DNA of 64,000 nucleotides from Dryococelus australis (lineage: Eukaryota > Arthropoda > Insecta > Phasmatodea > Phasmatidae), in contig CM057009.1 of NCBI GenBank assembly GCA_029891345.1, positions 312,716,184 to 312,780,183 on the forward strand, in the 5' to 3' direction. Position 1 is the stretch's first letter. Each line of letters starts with the position of its first letter. A model generated the notes under the pieces. It was not told where the DNA came from and made no database searches. It saw only the letters and a program-made list of their open reading frames with translations. The position numbers and the translations under genes were made by a program. Below are positions 50,385 through 63,085 of the stretch, piece by piece.

Positions 50385-50901
50385 GTATTTACTCGTGTAT
50401 AGTGTGCAGGCCCACCAAGAGAGGCGGGGCAAGGAGGTGCAATGCTCAGGGGCCCGGGTCCCCGGGTAGGACACGGTGACATTATGTAAGGTCACGGTAA
50501 CCTTATGGTCGTTAAAAGAAGAATGTCAACAAATGAGGTGGCCGGCTGGCTTCCTTTTGTTTTACTTCTTTTATACTTCTCAACTGTCGGGTGGCCTGCT
50601 TTCTTTTAGGCAGTGACACGCTGGTCTTTTTTTGTTGTGCTGGTTCTTTTTTTTGCAATGCTGCTCTTTTTTTTTACCATGGTGGAATGTGACACTACCC
50701 TTCTCTATGAAAAAAAGTGCTACCTCTTCCCTTCTCCCCCCTCTGACCATAGGTAGCTATCCTCTAGACTCTTCCACTACACTTCCATTTTAACATCACG
50801 GGACAGTTTACGCCTGGAGAGTTTACGATGACCACTCCACACTGCAGAAAAGTTTTCCTTTAATTTAGAAAAAAAAGGGTGCACTATACATGAGTAAATA
50901 C
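50385..50901. mobile_element. Small inverted-repeat element nested in the hAT-like insert
   Basis: GTATTTACTCGTGTATAGTG at 50385-50404 is repeated in inverted form at 50901-50882 (GTATTTACTCATGTATAGTG), one mismatch in twenty, and the similarity continues a few bases inward. The 517-bp unit lacks a coding frame. It sits wholly inside the larger transposon, so it is probably a MITE that inserted into the ancestor of that element. An exact target duplication was not established. Confidence 0.7.
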
Positions 50902-51085
50902 TTAAGTTCGTTTCAAAGTTAGTTTCTAGCACATTTTCGAACTGAACACGAACTCGTGTAAATTTTTTGAACTGAACTAAAACCAATCTTTTACATGGCA
51001 ATAAATTTCAAACCAAAACAGAACATAACCTTAAAGTTCGGGTTCGGTTCAAAATTAGAATGTTCGACCCATCTCTAGTTTTTGG

Positions 51086-51880
51086 GCGGTCCAGTACGGC
51101 TTGAGCTGGAAAATTTTTTTCTGCCTCTCAGGCCCAATCCACAAGTTCATCCACCATGAGTGGCTTCAGAATAAGTAGGATATTCCGGAGGCGCGGTAAT
51201 AGCAGAAGTGTGATATGGTGTACAAAACTGGCTTCATCTCTGTCTGGAAAAATTTACGTTCCTGCGGACAAAGACTTCTACTTCCTCTCCTGGCATTTGT
51301 GTACGACTATAGAACTCGGTTGTAAACCTGGCTAACAATTCCTCGCCGGTAAAGTGCTGGGCTTATGCGAATGCTCAACTGGCTCCAGTCTGCGACAAAT
51401 TCATAGTACTTTCCCTATCATTCGAGGGCTTTGCCCTTGAGCTTGGCTTGGCCGTGTGCGACACATTGTTTTTCCAGAATCCCGTGCATACAGAATTCTA
51501 TTTCACATTCAGCTGTGAAGGTCAGCGGGTCCGCGTGGGGTCTTCCCGCGAAGTCAGGTAATTGCAGTTCACCTGAACAGTGCAACACGCTGTGGGGTGA
51601 GGACGGTCTGGGATTTGAAGGTCGGTACTCTGTGGTATGCCAGCAGACCTCGCATTGATAAATAATCCCTGGCCTGCTTATGCGTTCGCCGAGTCACCCG
51701 ATGCAAGCGTGGTGGTAGGTCTCGCTACACAGTATGCAACTTACTATGCGGATCCCTCGGCCTGGGCATGTAATCCAGGTACAGACCGCCATCTGCCTGG
51801 TTCTACACTCTTTGCATCAGTATTCGAGGCCATCCGTGTAATGTGGCTTGTCCGCCTAGTCGAGGCAGGAATAATGGCTC
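51086..51880 (-). pseudogene. Gypsy-like gag with N-terminal PHD-like finger, broken
   Basis: From about 51805 on the minus strand one frame reads CKECRTRQ, then VSCILCSETYHHACIG and, after a stop, YQCEVCW. This gives the C-x2-C ... C-x2-C-x4-H-x2-C ... C-x2-C-W ligand order of a PHD finger. It is followed by the Gag core: AGRPHADPLTFTAECEIEF (about 51545-51490) and STEFYSR-like and MPGEEVEVF words (about 51320-51270) that match copy 1. The 3' part of gag is displaced beyond the hAT-like insert, where a decayed zinc knuckle (HNRDCPD) is visible near 49260. Confidence 0.7.
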
Positions 51881-54800
51881 CAGTGTGTATTAAGTATTTC
51901 ATTATTGTTTAACAAATAAAGCTATAAAATTACTTTATATTAGGTGTGGAACAATAATTCTCCAATTTTAATATGTTTACACAATTCCTTGATGTTTCGT
52001 TGAACCTTTTCATGTTTCTGGGCCAACATAAACAGTGAGCATTCCAAGCTGCCAATCATAACCTCAATTTCAGTAATGAAAATTGTATTCCGCATTAAAT
52101 ACATGAATGCAACTTTATGAAATACTTTGTAAGGTATTGTTTTGTTAGTATCCTGATGAATTTACGTTCACACAACTGTAGTTATTCTAATAAGATAAGC
52201 TAAAAGTGTTTATTTCACAAGAAAGGTAAGGCCAAACTTTTATGTCATTAGAGCCTATTACAAAAAATTCATGTGTGCATATTTTCAATAAACTTGAATT
52301 AAGTGATATACTATATCACAATAGAAGTGTTCTGCAAAAATTTGGATCAATTTGGTTAAGCCACAGAATTTTGTGACATTTATTAAATTCAACATTAGTA
52401 ACATCATCATAGCAAAACTAGTCATTTGCTTACCAACAATGTGTATGTGTACGTCTACAATTATTAATTTTTAAGTTATGTGTGCTTTAAGTTGCACACT
52501 ATCAGAAATTTTTATGTGTCAGTAATGCTACAATTATTATGTATGCAGCAGAAGAATAGTATTTTATAATATTCTACTAAAATAATGTGTTATTTAAAAG
52601 CATATAAGCATACTGTTTTCTGTAGTTCTGCCTATAAATGTTATTAAAAATAATTCACAAATTATGTAACAATGATTTTACACATGATGTTTGCAATAGA
52701 TTATGAGCTTAATAATATGTATTATATCAGAGTGTTTAATTCCTATGATATTTTGTGCCATTGCAGGTCACTGATTCAATTATATCTTTTACATCTACCA
52801 AAAATAATAATTATACATATTTAAATAATTTTTACAGATCTTACGAATAATGCTGGTAACTAATGGTTATGCCTATAGGCTTGTATAGTATATAAGCAGA
52901 TATTGTAAGACATAATTTTTGTAAAGCATAATGTAGAAAATTTTTGTACTTGTGAAATAACTTACTGTTCGGTATCATCAGGCACTAAATTTATATTAAT
53001 TCAGGGATGTATGTAAAGTTATATTTTTCACTTGAGACCTTTGGTTTTTTTTTTTGCTGTGCTGGTTGGTAAAAATTATAAATTAGCACCAGAGACAGCA
53101 GACAATTAGGTTGTTGGTGTGTTGATGCATCAAGCAAGCGGGCTGGGACAATCAGGAAGTAGTTTGTTCATTGGTGTGGGTGCTTGGCACCAGATCATGC
53201 TCAACAGTTATCAATATGTAGCAAGAGAAGATTGTGTCAGCGTAGGTCAGGTGTAAACTTAGAAACGAGTATGAATGGGTAGACAAATTTAAATTGTGCA
53301 GATCAAAGGCTGTGCTGAGAAAACTCTTCAAACCTTCTGAACAGTTAACCTACAGCTAAATTTAATTAACAGGCAAATTAAGAGGATCTGTACCGTGCAT
53401 GTGGATGCATAACACAATAATTGTGTGTTATAATGACGACGTGTGCATGCATCGAGCACTGCGAACGGCGTAGCGTGCACCCTGGGTCAGCATAATGTGA
53501 TTGTGTGTACTATCCTGGTGGGCGATACACTTTGCCTAGACAGCAATGACTTCACAGGGAGCGCTGATGCGGAATTGTGACAGAGCTATCAGGCTGTCCC
53601 CAGTAGACTCTTGAGCTAACAATCACGCTGTTTGGATGTGTGTGTCCGCCTGGCGGTACGGGCGTTTGACAGCTGCTGATGCTGCAGTGATGACCGGGTG
53701 TATGTTCGTATGAATTGATACGAGGCATTCTGTGTGAAGCAGCAAGGTTAACTTCTTTCGTACGGTATGGATAATCTCGGGTGTGCAACAGTGATTGAGC
53801 TGCATTGTCGCAATGTAAAAGTATGTGATTTTGGTTTTGAAGACCAAATATAACGTGGGCTGTCACATAACTGTGGGCTTCTAAAATCGTCCAATGAACG
53901 AGACTTGCGCCCTGATACAGTTGTGCTTATGGGTAGACTCGCTGCAGTAATTGACAGGGTAAAATGCGTAACGAATTTTCCTGGTGATAAATATAATGCA
54001 TGGAAAACAACATCTGCAGCGAACCAACATGGGTGAGGTCACAGCAGGCTGCTGTGGCCAATCGGATTGCGCCGTCCGATGAGGTCCTTGAACACCTCTG
54101 TGGCAATGGTTGTTTCCGACCAAGAACACCAGCATCGTAAACCAGCTAACTTCCAGCCGATTAATTTGGTATGCGCGGAACTGGGTGTGTTTGAATGCGT
54201 ATTTGGGATGCACACTAGCCAGATGACTGATTCCTGCAACAACTTGAATAGTGTTTCTTTTAAGTTTCATGTACAGGTTGCAGTGAAGTTCATACGGAAA
54301 AGCGAGTAACTTTGTGCAGCAGGAGTATATTAACTCTAGGCTCTGTGTAATAATAGTTGCTATGCAATGTGTGTGGTTTATGTTAATGTTTGAACTGCGG
54401 CTCCAACTTAGTAGAGGGAACAGTTGTGTTCTAGGATTTGGAAATGCAAATTATAGTTACTGAATTTTTAATAGAACTTATGGATGAAAGGAAGATCGTC
54501 TATGGTTTGCTGCAAGAACAGGTATAATTCTCTATGCGAGTTAAATGGTCTTGTGAGGTTATGATGCATTTTAGAGTAACTGTAATTTTAATTGATGCGG
54601 CATTTATCTATGTTTTTGAGTGACCTTTTATCCAATTTTGCGGTGGTTACCAGTGGTTTTTACATTAATCATGAGAATTGAATGTAAATTATGTTGTATA
54701 ATCATATTTCAGATTTTCACTGATAGCTGTCTAAATACATGCGAGCTGCAGAAAAGCAGCAAAATTTGAATTTGGACTTGCTAAGTGTGCTCTGAATCTG

Positions 54801-54906
54801 AAATTAAAGGAGCATACGAACAAGGATTGTTGGGGGTCATGTACGGTAACCTAGTATTATAAGTGTTGAATTTTATGGTACCACTGATAAAGTATTTACC
54901 AGTATG

Positions 54907-54907
<1 letters not shown>
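51881..54907. other. AT-rich intronic DNA; GC-richer patch at 53400-54300
   Basis: No gene is supported from 51881 to 53400. Between about 53400 and 54300 the sequence is GC-richer, and overlapping frames of 74-129 codons open on the minus strand, but none shows a recognisable domain or splice signals. It may be repeat-derived. Confidence 0.5.
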
Positions 54908-56599
<1,692 letters not shown>

Positions 56600-57437
56600 A
56601 GTAGCTATGATTTTCATTTGTCTTTACTTTCCTCCCTTCTACTGGTCGGTGACATCAGATAGCAGATAGGCAAGTAATTTATTGCTACCCGCCGCTCTGC
56701 AACAACCCCTTGCCTTAGAGACACCAGCCAATCACCATCAGGCAGCGGCCCATTTTAGTATTAAAGGAGAGACAGCCCGCGTCTCCAGACCCAGTCTTCC
56801 TTCCCAGCACCAGTCGCTCGGGATCTGACCAGATGGAACAGTCTTCCTCCATGCGTTGCTCGGACACTGATCACCCTGACTTTGTTTAAGCCACGCTTAC
56901 AATTAGGTTTTACATCCAGCGCAAGAAACTTGTATCCTGCAAAATTATACTACCTTGCAGTACACGGACGTGTCTGTTGTTCCTATCATCGAGCTCTTCT
57001 CAGGACTCATTCTGACACCACCCAGCATACATTCCCAAGTTCTGTGTCTGCATCTTTGTATTACATCAATTTACACTCGATCACAACGACGAACAATACA
57101 AGAGTAGTTTGCTTAGACTTTCAGCACTTCACACCCTGCAAACCCCCATAAATAAGAGTCACCTCAATAGGCATTTTCAGTGAATAAATCTAGCTTCCCA
57201 ACCCTGATTCGTGCAGATGACAGGAGTTAGGGTGCATTCGCCACGTGTGTTTCCTATTCAGAAATAAATGTGCGTTGACTCTACCTTGGGTTTGTTTCCT
57301 GTAGACCTACCACCTTGACCAAAGTTTACTGTTATGAAACAAGACCGCAGGTGATCTCGGGATTCATAATCAAGTGAGCCAGAACACAGAAAATTTTTAC
57401 CCACACACTGTGCCAGGCTGCCCATCCCATCAACAAT
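56600..57437 (+). repeat. Probable LTR with promoter
   Basis: A CCAATCA box at about 56729, a TATTAAAGG TATA-like box at 56759-56767 and a CT-rich start region follow in proper spacing. Two AATAAA hexamers occur at about 57184 and 57262. After 57437 the sequence TTTGGTGGAAAGAAGGAACC has the look of a primer-binding site. The exact left boundary and a partner LTR were not found. Confidence 0.45.
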
Positions 57438-57777
57438 ATTTGGTGGAAAGAAGGAACCACACACGTACTCTAACCCTGAACCAGCTTGTTAGCTCGGTGT
57501 CCGTTTGTCTTTCCACTGATTTCCGAGCCAAGACAGGCGGGTGTTCCCCGGGTTGGGAAGACTCCGACAGGGACTCACACCCGTGTTGCGACCTTGAACA
57601 GGTGAGGCCTGAGTTCCAACATGTACTGCATTCTGTGCCAGACGTTGGAATAGGGTGTCCACCAGTCTCCCGCCCACACGTGGTTTCACAAGGGTCCTGC
57701 AGTTCTGTTACAGTACTAGGAGAGTGAATCAGTGTCGTAATATCCAACTCCCAAAGAAGAAGTTTTAAGGAAAGGGT

Positions 57778-58170
57778 ATGACAGATCCTCCTGGCTTCTG
57801 GTCGCCTACCCTGGTGTCCTATTTAGCTAGCTTTATCCCTAAAGCTCAAGCTCAGGCCATGAGGCACCTGCAAGATCCTGTAGAACCACAAGTACCCAGG
57901 AATTTGTTCGCTGCAACTGTGCACAATGGCCCAGCGGAGTATCCTTGGTGGATTGCAGAACATCTTAACCAATCCGAACGACCTCCTACACCTGACGTTG
58001 CCTACCTTGTTCCTGCAGTACTGCGTCCAGCTCCCCTTCCGCTGCCTCAGTTCAGACCTTACACACTAGCAGTACCTTCTACCACTACTATTGATATAAT
58101 CAGGCCTCACAAAGTACGTTGCCCAAGTATCATGAAGAAACCAGTGGCTCTCAAATGCAGATTACATTAA
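57778..58170 (+). CDS. Pro-rich gag-like ORF fragment
   Basis: The 130-codon frame begins MTDPPGFWSPTLVSYLASFI about 340 bases after the PBS-like site and is rich in Pro (about one in seven residues) and aromatic residues, as in leader-proximal Gag N-termini. Near its end the next frame continues openly as QITLTTPDFVTCSKAPRLFP, indicating a frameshift. I do not recognise a capsid domain. It probably belongs to a decayed LTR element starting at about 56600. Confidence 0.35.
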   Translation: MTDPPGFWSPTLVSYLASFIPKAQAQAMRHLQDPVEPQVPRNLFAATVHNGPAEYPWWIAEHLNQSERPPTPDVAYLVPAVLRPAPLPLPQFRPYTLAVPSTTTIDIIRPHKVRCPSIMKKPVALKCRLH

Positions 58171-59148
58171 CTACGCCCGACTTTGTGACCTGCAGCAAAG
58201 CACCCAGGCTTTTCCCGTACAATGGGAAAGCACCAGTGCCCCATCACGATTGAACCCGCCTTCCATATAGGAGCACCTGGTATAGCTCCTAGACAAAAAA
58301 GGAAACTTGTCTGCTTTCAGACGAAAGAGTATCAATTCCTGTGTACGTCACGCATCAGAAGCGTAAAGTTGCGAATATCCTAGCCTTTTTCTGGCGCCCA
58401 ACATGAGGCCGAACTGCCAAAGTTGCACGAGGCAGTACAAACAGACCAGGCATTACCTCCACCTCTATGTACAAGCGGCACTCGGGCACCTCCAGACTTC
58501 GGGGAGTCTCAAGAAAACACCCCGTGGCTCCCAAATCAGTAGTCAGCAGGTCAGTCTCTGCAACCCGAATGACCTCCTCCTGTGCCACCATAAATTCATC
58601 ACCACCATTTTTTTATGCACCACCGAGAATATTGAAATATGCCAAGATTAAATTTTGTTAGGTTGTCACCCATGAGCTATTTTTAATCTACGTATTTAGG
58701 AAAACTTAATTTTCTGCTATTGTGAATTCTATAACTATTAATGTTGCTGCTAATTAAATTTTTTGACCTGTTTTGAGAACTTCCGCTTACTTTTCAGTCA
58801 TTAGCACAATTGCGAGGATTTTAATTAATAATTGTCTTGTGAGTTTATTATTTTAATTATTGTGGTAATTAATTGCTTTATATTTTGAATTATCTGAGTA
58901 ATTTAATATATATTTCAAGTCAATTTGTCCCGTAAATAATACCTTTATTTTCAGTTTGAAGTATTTGAGATTTACGTAATTCATAATTGAGGTCTAGTGG
59001 TAGACATTTATTTCTGTATTCGTGTTTGTATATATAAATATATATTTATATCCTTGGTCTTTTTGATGGTATAAGTAATTTGGTTTGAAATATTCCGGAC
59101 TAATTAAGGATGGTTTAATAACTTTCTATTATCTGACCGGATGTAAGC
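58171..59148. other. Element remnant then AT-rich DNA
   Basis: To about 58660 broken Pro-rich frames continue the gag-like fragment. A second PBS-like string, CTGGCGCCCAACATGAGG, lies at 58391-58408. Beyond 58660 the sequence is AT-rich with a short TATATA patch near 59030. Confidence 0.4.
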
Positions 59149-60590
59149 TGCACACTTCCGCTTGTGTGAGCCCCGCAGGCAGCCATGGTAGCTCCGCGTG
59201 ACACCTGCCTCTAGGCAGTTGTTCTAGGAGAGCTGGTGAGGTAAGATGCTGTCACGTATGCACTTCATCTATTTGCACTGATATAGGATTCAATAGCAAA
59301 TTTTAGTTTACCAGTTAACCTTTGCCTTGGGTACGTTTTGCCAGACACCCCCAGCATAATGCTATCCGCTTAACCTAATAATTTGCAGCCTTTTCAGCTT
59401 TTTGAGATGTTAATGAGAGGAGGAGATGTCGAAGAGGCCATGTGGGCCGCTCTATTTGTGTATCAGGGTGATACACCCATCCTAAGGGGCTTTTCCATGT
59501 AATTTCTGCTTAATTGCGATGTGCCATATAAGGGGTAATAGGTTTGTATCATTATTTGAGGGTTTGTGTCATGTTAGTATGTTTTGCGGCCACATCGCCC
59601 ACAGCCACATGGTTAGCTACCGCCAAGTCCATACCTGCGCCATCACCGCATTATGAGGGCTAATTCTTGTTCAATTTTTGTGCCATAATTTTATCTCAGG
59701 GTTTATGTCATGTTTTTAATAAGGGTTCGTGTAATTTATGTTTGATACATGTTGTTCCTGCCCACGCGGTCAACTCATGTACCAGTGATTTCCCGGCATC
59801 CTAAGAGTTTTTGTATGCTACTATTTCACAGAATTTTCAGAGAAATACTGCATTTTAACCTGCCCACGTGATCCTGTATGAAATTTATCCAGCTGTATCC
59901 ACACCATCTAAATCAAATTTCACACATCTGTATGTTTATTTTGCTTCCTCATATCGTGTCCCATGTTCATCAACTGTTATTTTTATGTATTTTGTACGGC
60001 ACTCTTATTTTTGCACTAACCCGCTATGTGTATGACCGTCCCCACACATCACATGCTTCGGGGACGAGTCTCGGAGAGTAGGCGTTAGTTGCGTAGATAT
60101 TCGAACGTGTTCATTTCATACTCAGTGTCTTGTCTCTGGGCAAACCTGCAGTCCATCCTAGCTGCTGTAGGCCCCTTGCTTTGTGGTGGCTGTGTCTTCA
60201 AACACCACGGAGCATCATCCAGTCGGAGTGCGCCTATTTAGTAACATGCTTGGGGAATCGCCCACCAGAACTAGCTAGTAACACTCGAGGCATAATGCCT
60301 AACTCATTTCTGGCACGTTGTAACCTGGCAAAAATAAACTTAACTTCTAAGTGAAAAAGTTGAAAGTCTTTTGTAGCGTCAGTTACCCAGACTGCCACAG
60401 TGTTTTGTATTGCAGTTTTATGTATAAAAGTTGTTTCGTAAGTACGCATGGATGAGACAAGCACACAGAACCCACATCATCCCTCAGTCTCAAAGTGTGG
60501 TGTGTAGAAACCATCGCTTGCGCCCATCAACCACAAGTAAAAGGTGTATCGTAATAGTCTCCGTGTCTCACCCAACGGCGTCATAGTTAA
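59149..60590 (-). repeat. Unclassified ~1.5-kb interspersed repeat, copy B
   Basis: Read on the minus strand this copy follows copy A (9443-11004) block by block: GACGCCGTTGGGTGAGACAC near 60580; GATGTGGGTTCTGTG near 60470; a block with ACACAGCCACCACAA near 60200; GACCGCGTGGGCAGG near 59765; ATGGACTTGGCGG near 59625; ATTATGCTGGG near 59362; TCTTACCTCACCAGCTCTCC near 59230; and ACAAGCGGAAGTGTG near 59163. The two copies are strongly diverged between these blocks, so both are old. Confidence 0.75.
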
Positions 60591-62920
60591 TATAGCACAG
60601 TTCCAATGTATTTTCACAAATGCGGTAACTTGAAATTTTTCTTACAAGTTTTCAGTATTTGCAATAATGTTTCTGGTTTTAAATGTTCCCATTCCTTTTG
60701 TTTTCATATGATTTCTCTTTGATTTATTACAACTAACTTAATCATACCAGTATGTTCCATACTAATTTTGTGGTTATACATGATAATTTTAAGATTTACA
60801 AGTTATGTCCTCATCTATTGTTTGCCAACGTGTATAAACTCTTTCCGCCAGTCCTCTGGAAAATGATTTATAGAGATTTCAACTTCATTCGTATTTACTA
60901 TAATTACCTACTATACACACACACATGATAAAAACTCCGTTTTAACGTTCCAATTTTTTTTGCATTTTCCCATTTTTGCACCTTTTTTTCCAGGTCATGC
61001 TTATCCACCTCTTAAGTTTAAGGTGGAGCACTAGGTACAGTTTCGTTGGCTGATATCGATAAAATTTTGTTCACTACTTTGTTGAGCTATTTTTATCGCA
61101 TATACCTGATATTAATTTTTTAAAAATTTAATACAGATACCAAATAATCTATTTCATTAATCTGTCGCTTCAAAATACGAGGCCTGTTGAAAATATGTGT
61201 ACGAGGTTTTGATCAAGTAAACATAAACACTTCTGCTTTGTTCTGATGAAATTTTGTTTATGTTGATGCACTCTCAGCTCAGGCTCGTCTATTCGGATGT
61301 GCTTAATTTACGCCACATGCTGTGGTGCAAATTGACGTACTCCTGCCCTCTCTAGTCCTCAAGAGATACAGTGGGTTAATCTAGGCGGATCAGAGTGCCG
61401 ATTCCCTTTGGAGTATGACTGTGTTAACCCTTCTGCAGTGCAAGAATGCCTGGGTGGTATTTTGCCTGGCGGGTCGGGGATATGCCCACGTTGGGGGGGA
61501 TCTTCTAGCGGGGCACCCGCTGGATGAAGAGCTGAGAGAAGGTGGAACGGAATCAAACCCCAGGGTGAGTCGGATTGTAAAGGTCTCACTCCCAGGGAGC
61601 TTGACCTTACTCACCATAAAAGATGTCAAGAGTCATGACGTGATGCCAGCTGTCACTAATAATAATAAAATAAAATAGAGTGCGAATGGTTGATTAATGA
61701 GATGGAATGATCCAATATTGCCCTGGATAGCACTTAGTCATTTTTCCCTTGTGCTGCTGGGGCGTTTGTATTGGGCTAGCCTGATAGGTTTACGCACAGG
61801 GACAAAATCAGTCGAGGCGGTCACTGTCTTACGTGTGCAAACAGGCTTCCTGTCGCAGTTAGTACTTGGCAGGTGGTAGGGGGTGTGTTATTGATGGGGC
61901 ACGGTTGTGGCAAGGGTTTCACTTCTGGCTTGGGTTCCGGGGGCATCAAATAGCTGAGGCATTCTACATCAGACCACAGCCAACAAGTCCCTAGTAAAGA
62001 ATCTAAGAATGAGCTACAGCCATCTGAAATGGAAGGTACTTACCTGACCGGGTTGACTAGTCTTGCTATTGGTTGAGGGCGGGATGGAGTAGGTTCACTG
62101 TGTTGATTGTAGGTTGTAACAATGGTGGGCTGTCTTAAATCACGTTCTAGTGCACTTTGGGCTAGACATCTTAACCGGCTATTGTGCCCACCTCTTTTTG
62201 TGTGCATTGGATTAATTAATAAATAATAAAAAGACACAAACACTCTAATTGGCTTGTAGGAAAAGTAAATAATTATGATGCCGTTCTCGTAACCTAGGAG
62301 CGGCGCTCAAGTCCACCTGGGTTCAGTATTACTCAGAAGTACCAAGGTAATGAGCGTGTAAAGTGTGACTTGCTAGATAGGAGCATTTCTCGGGCAGGCT
62401 CGAGTACACCGCACACGCCTCAGGAGTTCTCGATCTTGTTGAGACTATAGCCTTATTCAAGCTCCAGGAATCCCAAGAGGTTCGGTCCACTCGTGGCTGA
62501 ACCAGAGAGGTCGCTTGGTTTACATTGAGCCACAAATTAAAATAACCAAATTACACTTTCTCTTATTAAAACATTAACAAGGGAGAAAAATAATTGTCTC
62601 TCAAGAATTCAAGTTTGCCACAGCGTATTTATTATTATCTACGTGAAAACATGGGAATGAGTACTCTGTATAAATAAAAATTAAATTTATTTAAAGTCAG
62701 TTTATGGCAGGTGAAGGCGAAACTGCACTACAAAATAAAAGAAAACTCCAAAATTCTAATCCCAATTAACAGCGCGTTGTGAGGGGTGGTTGTCCAGAAA
62801 GGATGACGTATATGGCCTACTACTGCAGAGTTCAGAGGATTGACTCGGGTAGTGAGGATGCAGGGGTAGGGACGTCGTGATACCTGGACCTTCCCCGGTG
62901 GTTTTCTCTGCGTGCTGTGG
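60591..62920. other. Mixed AT-rich and GC-richer repeat-derived DNA
   Basis: No gene supported. The block about 61260-61676 is GC-richer and ends in an AATAATAATAAAATAAAATA-like tail, which would suit the 3' end of a SINE or non-LTR element on the plus strand. The 79-87-codon frames across it are in overlapping frames on both strands, as expected for non-coding DNA of this composition. Confidence 0.4.
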
Positions 62921-62939
62921 AGTTGGGGTTGGAGCTTCT

Positions 62940-63085
62940 GGTAGGTGGTAGGAGAGCCTTCTTCAGACTTTTGGTGAGCCTACGCAGTCTGGAGGGTCTT
63001 CTGCAGACTGTTGGAAGGAAGTCTTTGCTGACTGGAGAGCCTTTGTGGGCTAGAGAGTCTTCTGCAGACTGAGGAGAGCTCTCCA
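62940..63085. repeat. Imperfect ~30-bp tandem repeat
   Basis: A motif related to AGAGTCTTCTGCAGACT recurs four to five times (for example at 62954, 62995, 63020s and 63055) with spacing of roughly 30-40 bases and many changes. Confidence 0.55.

Larger units (their letters stand above)
49389..51077. mobile_element. hAT-like non-autonomous transposon inserted in gag
   Basis: The 1689-bp insert is bounded by imperfect terminal inverted repeats TAGAGGTGGGACGAAC (left) and TAGAGATGGGTCGAAC (right, complement), 14 of 16 matching. It is flanked by a perfect 8-bp target duplication GTTTTTGG at 49381-49388 and 51078-51085. An 8-bp duplication and TAGAG termini define the hAT superfamily. Subterminal repeats of the GAACCGAAC / GAACTGAAC type are clustered near both ends. 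No transposase frame is present, so it must have been mobilised in trans. Gag and adjoining sequence resume on each side when the insert and one duplication are ignored. Confidence 0.9.
44105..51880 (-). mobile_element. Gypsy-like LTR retrotransposon copy 2 (pol-containing, interrupted)
   Basis: On the minus strand the order is Gag, protease, reverse transcriptase, RNase H, integrase, a third region and a 3' LTR, the gypsy-type order. The parts are broken by stops, frameshifts and a 1.7-kb transposon at 49389-51077 that splits gag. Without that insert the element would be about 6.1 kb. Recognisable Gag homology begins near 51870, and no 5' LTR was found beyond it, so the copy is 5'-truncated or its 5' LTR is too diverged to see. 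It lies in the intron upstream of the 42161-42318 exon and runs in the same direction as that gene. Confidence 0.8.
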
